In this document: in pieces, positions 16,507 to 18,294 of the stretch
How the letters are laid out: each line of letters starts with the position of its first letter
Position numbering within the stretch: position 1 is the stretch's first letter
Translations under genes and position numbers: made by a program
Assembly (NCBI GenBank): GCA_001275005.1
Contig: JWZX01002914.1
Location: 1 to 18,294, forward strand
Direction: 5' to 3'
Source: Chrysochromulina tobinii
Lineage: Eukaryota > Haptophyta > Prymnesiales > Chrysochromulinaceae
DNA: 18,294 bases
Notes under the pieces: model-generated
What the model saw: only the letters and a program-made list of their open reading frames with translations
Database searches by the model: none
Told to the model about the DNA's origin: nothing

Positions 16507-18156
16507 TTAATCCGTCGTCTCGGGCTCCGGCTGTCCCTGCTCGGGCTTCGGCTCTGGCGGCGGCAGAAAGGTGGCGCGCACGGTGTTGCCGTCGAAGGAT
16601 CTGCCGTTGAGCGCGGTGTGCGCCTTGAGCGCCGACGAGATGAGCTCGTACGTGACGAAACACTTGCCCACGTCGGCCTCGGCATACCCGAGGAGCGCCG
16701 TCTTGGTGGGCACTTCACAGCTCCAGAGCGTACCATACGAGGCGCACTCCTCCTTAATGTCCTCGAGGCACTCCGCCAGCTCGGCTTCGTCACTCATGGT
16801 AGCGTCCGTGAAGAGGTTCTCAAGACACAGGCAGCGAGTGGGCGGATGCAGTGGCGGCTCGGGAGGCGAGGGCAGCTGCGGCGCTGCCGACGGCCAGCCC
16901 GCGCTCACGAGGCTCGCCGAGGTGTGCGGCAGGCCTGTTGCCATCGCCACTGCCCCTATGGAATCATACCCGCCAATCGAGCCGTAGCCCACAGAGGCGC
17001 TAGGCGGCGACGGCGATGGCAGCTGCCCCGCCATCGGCGGTAGGGCGGCAAGCAGCTCGGGCGGCAGCTGCTGGCTCATCTCGGCAGTATAGCCTTGGGG
17101 TCGGTCGCAGAGTAACGGCCGTCCGCAGAGATCCATCTTATTAAAGAGGGAGAGGGCGATCGTCGCGAGCTGGTTGTTGCGGAAGAGGACGAAGGCGAAC
17201 TTGCCCGAGTGGTCCACCTTGGCCTCTTGCACCACCGGCCCGTCACCCTCGAGGCCCGGCAGCGCGCTCAGCGGCGCTGTGAACAGGTCTATCAACATCT
17301 GGCCCGTGACGGCTCCCATGGTCAGATTGCCAACGTACAGCTCGCGTGCCTTTCGGTCGTTGAAGGCCTCCTGCGGAGTGTCGCGCCGGCGCATGGCTCC
17401 GTACGAATCGAGCCCAAACTTAGCAGCCAGCTCTGGCGGCACTTGGAGCGTCTCCACCGGGACCGGAGGCTCGACGTAGCCGTTTGGGTGTGAAATCTTG
17501 AGATGGCGGCCCGAGAGCTCCATCCCGTTGAACGTGGCGACGGTGGCGGAGATCTTCTCGTCGCGGAACTCAACGAAGGCGAAGGTGGAGGTGGAGTTGC
17601 CGCCGGTGCGGATCTGCGCGTTGAGCACGGGCGGCCCAGGCGCCGGGTCGTACCCCTCGCACGCCTCTATCATCATCGAGAACAGCTGCCGCAGCATGGG
17701 CTCCGTGACGAGGCCCGTCGGCAGGTTGCCCACGTAGAGCTCGCGCTGCTTCTTGGCGTTGACCGTCGCCAGAATGGGGGGCATGTTCGGCATGTTCGGG
17801 TTCGCCATCATGCCTGGAAGCATCCCAGGCACCATCCCAGGCATCATCCCAGGCATCATCCCAGGCATCATCCCCGGTGGCATGCCGCACATGCCCGGCG
17901 GCAGACCCGTCGGCATGACGCCCAGCGGCATGCCCGAGCCGCCCGAGCCCATGTCGTCCCACGCACTCCGCCGCGGACGCCGCTCCCGATCGCGGTCATC
18001 GTAGCGGTCGCCGCGGTCTCGGTCGCCGCCGCGGTCGCGGTCGCCGCCGCGGTCGCGCTCGCGGTCTCGGCCGCGGTCCCGGTCGTCGTATCTATCATCG
18101 CGCCGCCGCTGATCGTACCGATCGTCGTCCCGGTCTCGGCGAAATCGGTCAGACAT
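16507..18156 (-). CDS. U2AF2: splicing factor U2AF large subunit
   Basis: I start at 18156 ([12 protein letters not shown]); the frame also opens at 18225, but those 23 residues are not conserved. The product is 549 residues. The order is: Arg/Asp/Gly-rich RS-like region (1-65) ending in [10 protein letters not shown], whose Trp66 suits the U2AF35-binding ligand motif; a MPGMM repeat linker (about 90-118); RRM1 (138-224) with RNP2 ELYVGNL and RNP1 FAFVEF; RRM2 (271-352) with ELYVGNL and GKFAFVLF; a Pro/Ser/Gly linker; and a C-terminal U2AF-homology motif (441-532) with LCLENLF, an acidic helix and the RXF-type loop GRSF. Together with U2AF35 it binds the polypyrimidine tract and recruits U2 snRNP through SF1/SF3b. 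Intronless here. It lies beside a gene with a highly unusual intron, probably by chance. Confidence 0.95.
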   Translation of the reverse strand: MSDRFRRDRDDDRYDQRRRDDRYDDRDRGRDRERDRGGDRDRGGDRDRGDRYDDRDRERRPRRSAWDDMGSGGSGMPLGVMPTGLPPGMCGMPPGMMPGMMPGMMPGMVPGMLPGMMANPNMPNMPPILATVNAKKQRELYVGNLPTGLVTEPMLRQLFSMMIEACEGYDPAPGPPVLNAQIRTGGNSTSTFAFVEFRDEKISATVATFNGMELSGRHLKISHPNGYVEPPVPVETLQVPPELAAKFGLDSYGAMRRRDTPQEAFNDRKARELYVGNLTMGAVTGQMLIDLFTAPLSALPGLEGDGPVVQEAKVDHSGKFAFVLFRNNQLATIALSLFNKMDLCGRPLLCDRPQGYTAEMSQQLPPELLAALPPMAGQLPSPSPPSASVGYGSIGGYDSIGAVAMATGLPHTSASLVSAGWPSAAPQLPSPPEPPLHPPTRCLCLENLFTDATMSDEAELAECLEDIKEECASYGTLWSCEVPTKTALLGYAEADVGKCFVTYELISSALKAHTALNGRSFDGNTVRATFLPPPEPKPEQGQPEPETTD

Positions 18157-18232
18157 GGCGCCGCGCGAGTGGCGAAGGCTGGCTACTCGCGACGCACGTG
18201 GTAAAGTACAGTCGATCGCATTCATTCTGAGA

Positions 18233-18258
18233 GGGGGGGGGGGGGGGGGGGGGGGGGG
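18233..18258. repeat. 26-base poly-G tract upstream of U2AF
   Basis: An unbroken run of 26 G on plus (C on minus) lies about 77-102 bases upstream of the chosen U2AF start. It may form a G-quadruplex and could be in the promoter or 5' UTR. Its length is prone to sequencing error. Confidence 0.9.
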
Positions 18259-18294
18259 CCTCGGTTTTGATGCATTTGGTGTGTTTGGTGCACT

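Overview
The window looks like nuclear DNA of a unicellular, flagellated, GC-rich eukaryotic alga; a haptophyte is my best guess, by inference. The signs are two spliceosomal proteins, U2-type introns, Pro/Ser-rich secreted proteins, a ciliary microtubule protein, dense genes with few introns, and many tandem repeats. Nothing suggests a prokaryote, plasmid or virus. I see no tRNA, rRNA or CRISPR array.

Layout, left to right. 1-2949 (minus): 5' part of a secreted/type I membrane protein with eight SBBP beta-propeller repeats, open to the window edge. 3636-4886 (minus): SAXO/STOP-like axonemal repeats fused to an HSP70 substrate-binding beta domain. 5362-6351 (minus): a short-chain dehydrogenase with one 74-bp intron and an apparent one-base frameshift. 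6534-7919 (minus): a TRF4/Cid1-type noncanonical poly(A) polymerase with a C-terminal HMG-like box. 8410-12088 (minus): a five-exon SLC44 choline-transporter-like protein. 12308-13624 (minus): a secretory thioredoxin with three EF-hands. 14697-16087 (plus): a LENG1-like Cir_N protein with one repeat-filled intron. 16507-18156 (minus): the large U2AF subunit.

The genes do not form one pathway. Two concern splicing or spliceosome-associated functions (U2AF large subunit, LENG1-like), one RNA tailing, and the others membrane transport, redox/calcium, cilia and the cell surface. The most unusual features are: (a) the SAXO-HSP70 fusion; (b) introns in two unrelated genes filled with a 10-bp repeat related to CTGATGACCT, always in the sense orientation of the host gene, three of them flanked by direct copies of exon sequence (9, 22 and 28 bp) whose spacing equals the intron length, as expected for introner-like or duplication-based intron gain; (c) a thioredoxin-EF-hand protein with the reverse domain order to calredoxin. 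All splice sites were inferred by eye from reading frame and family conservation, with no transcript data.
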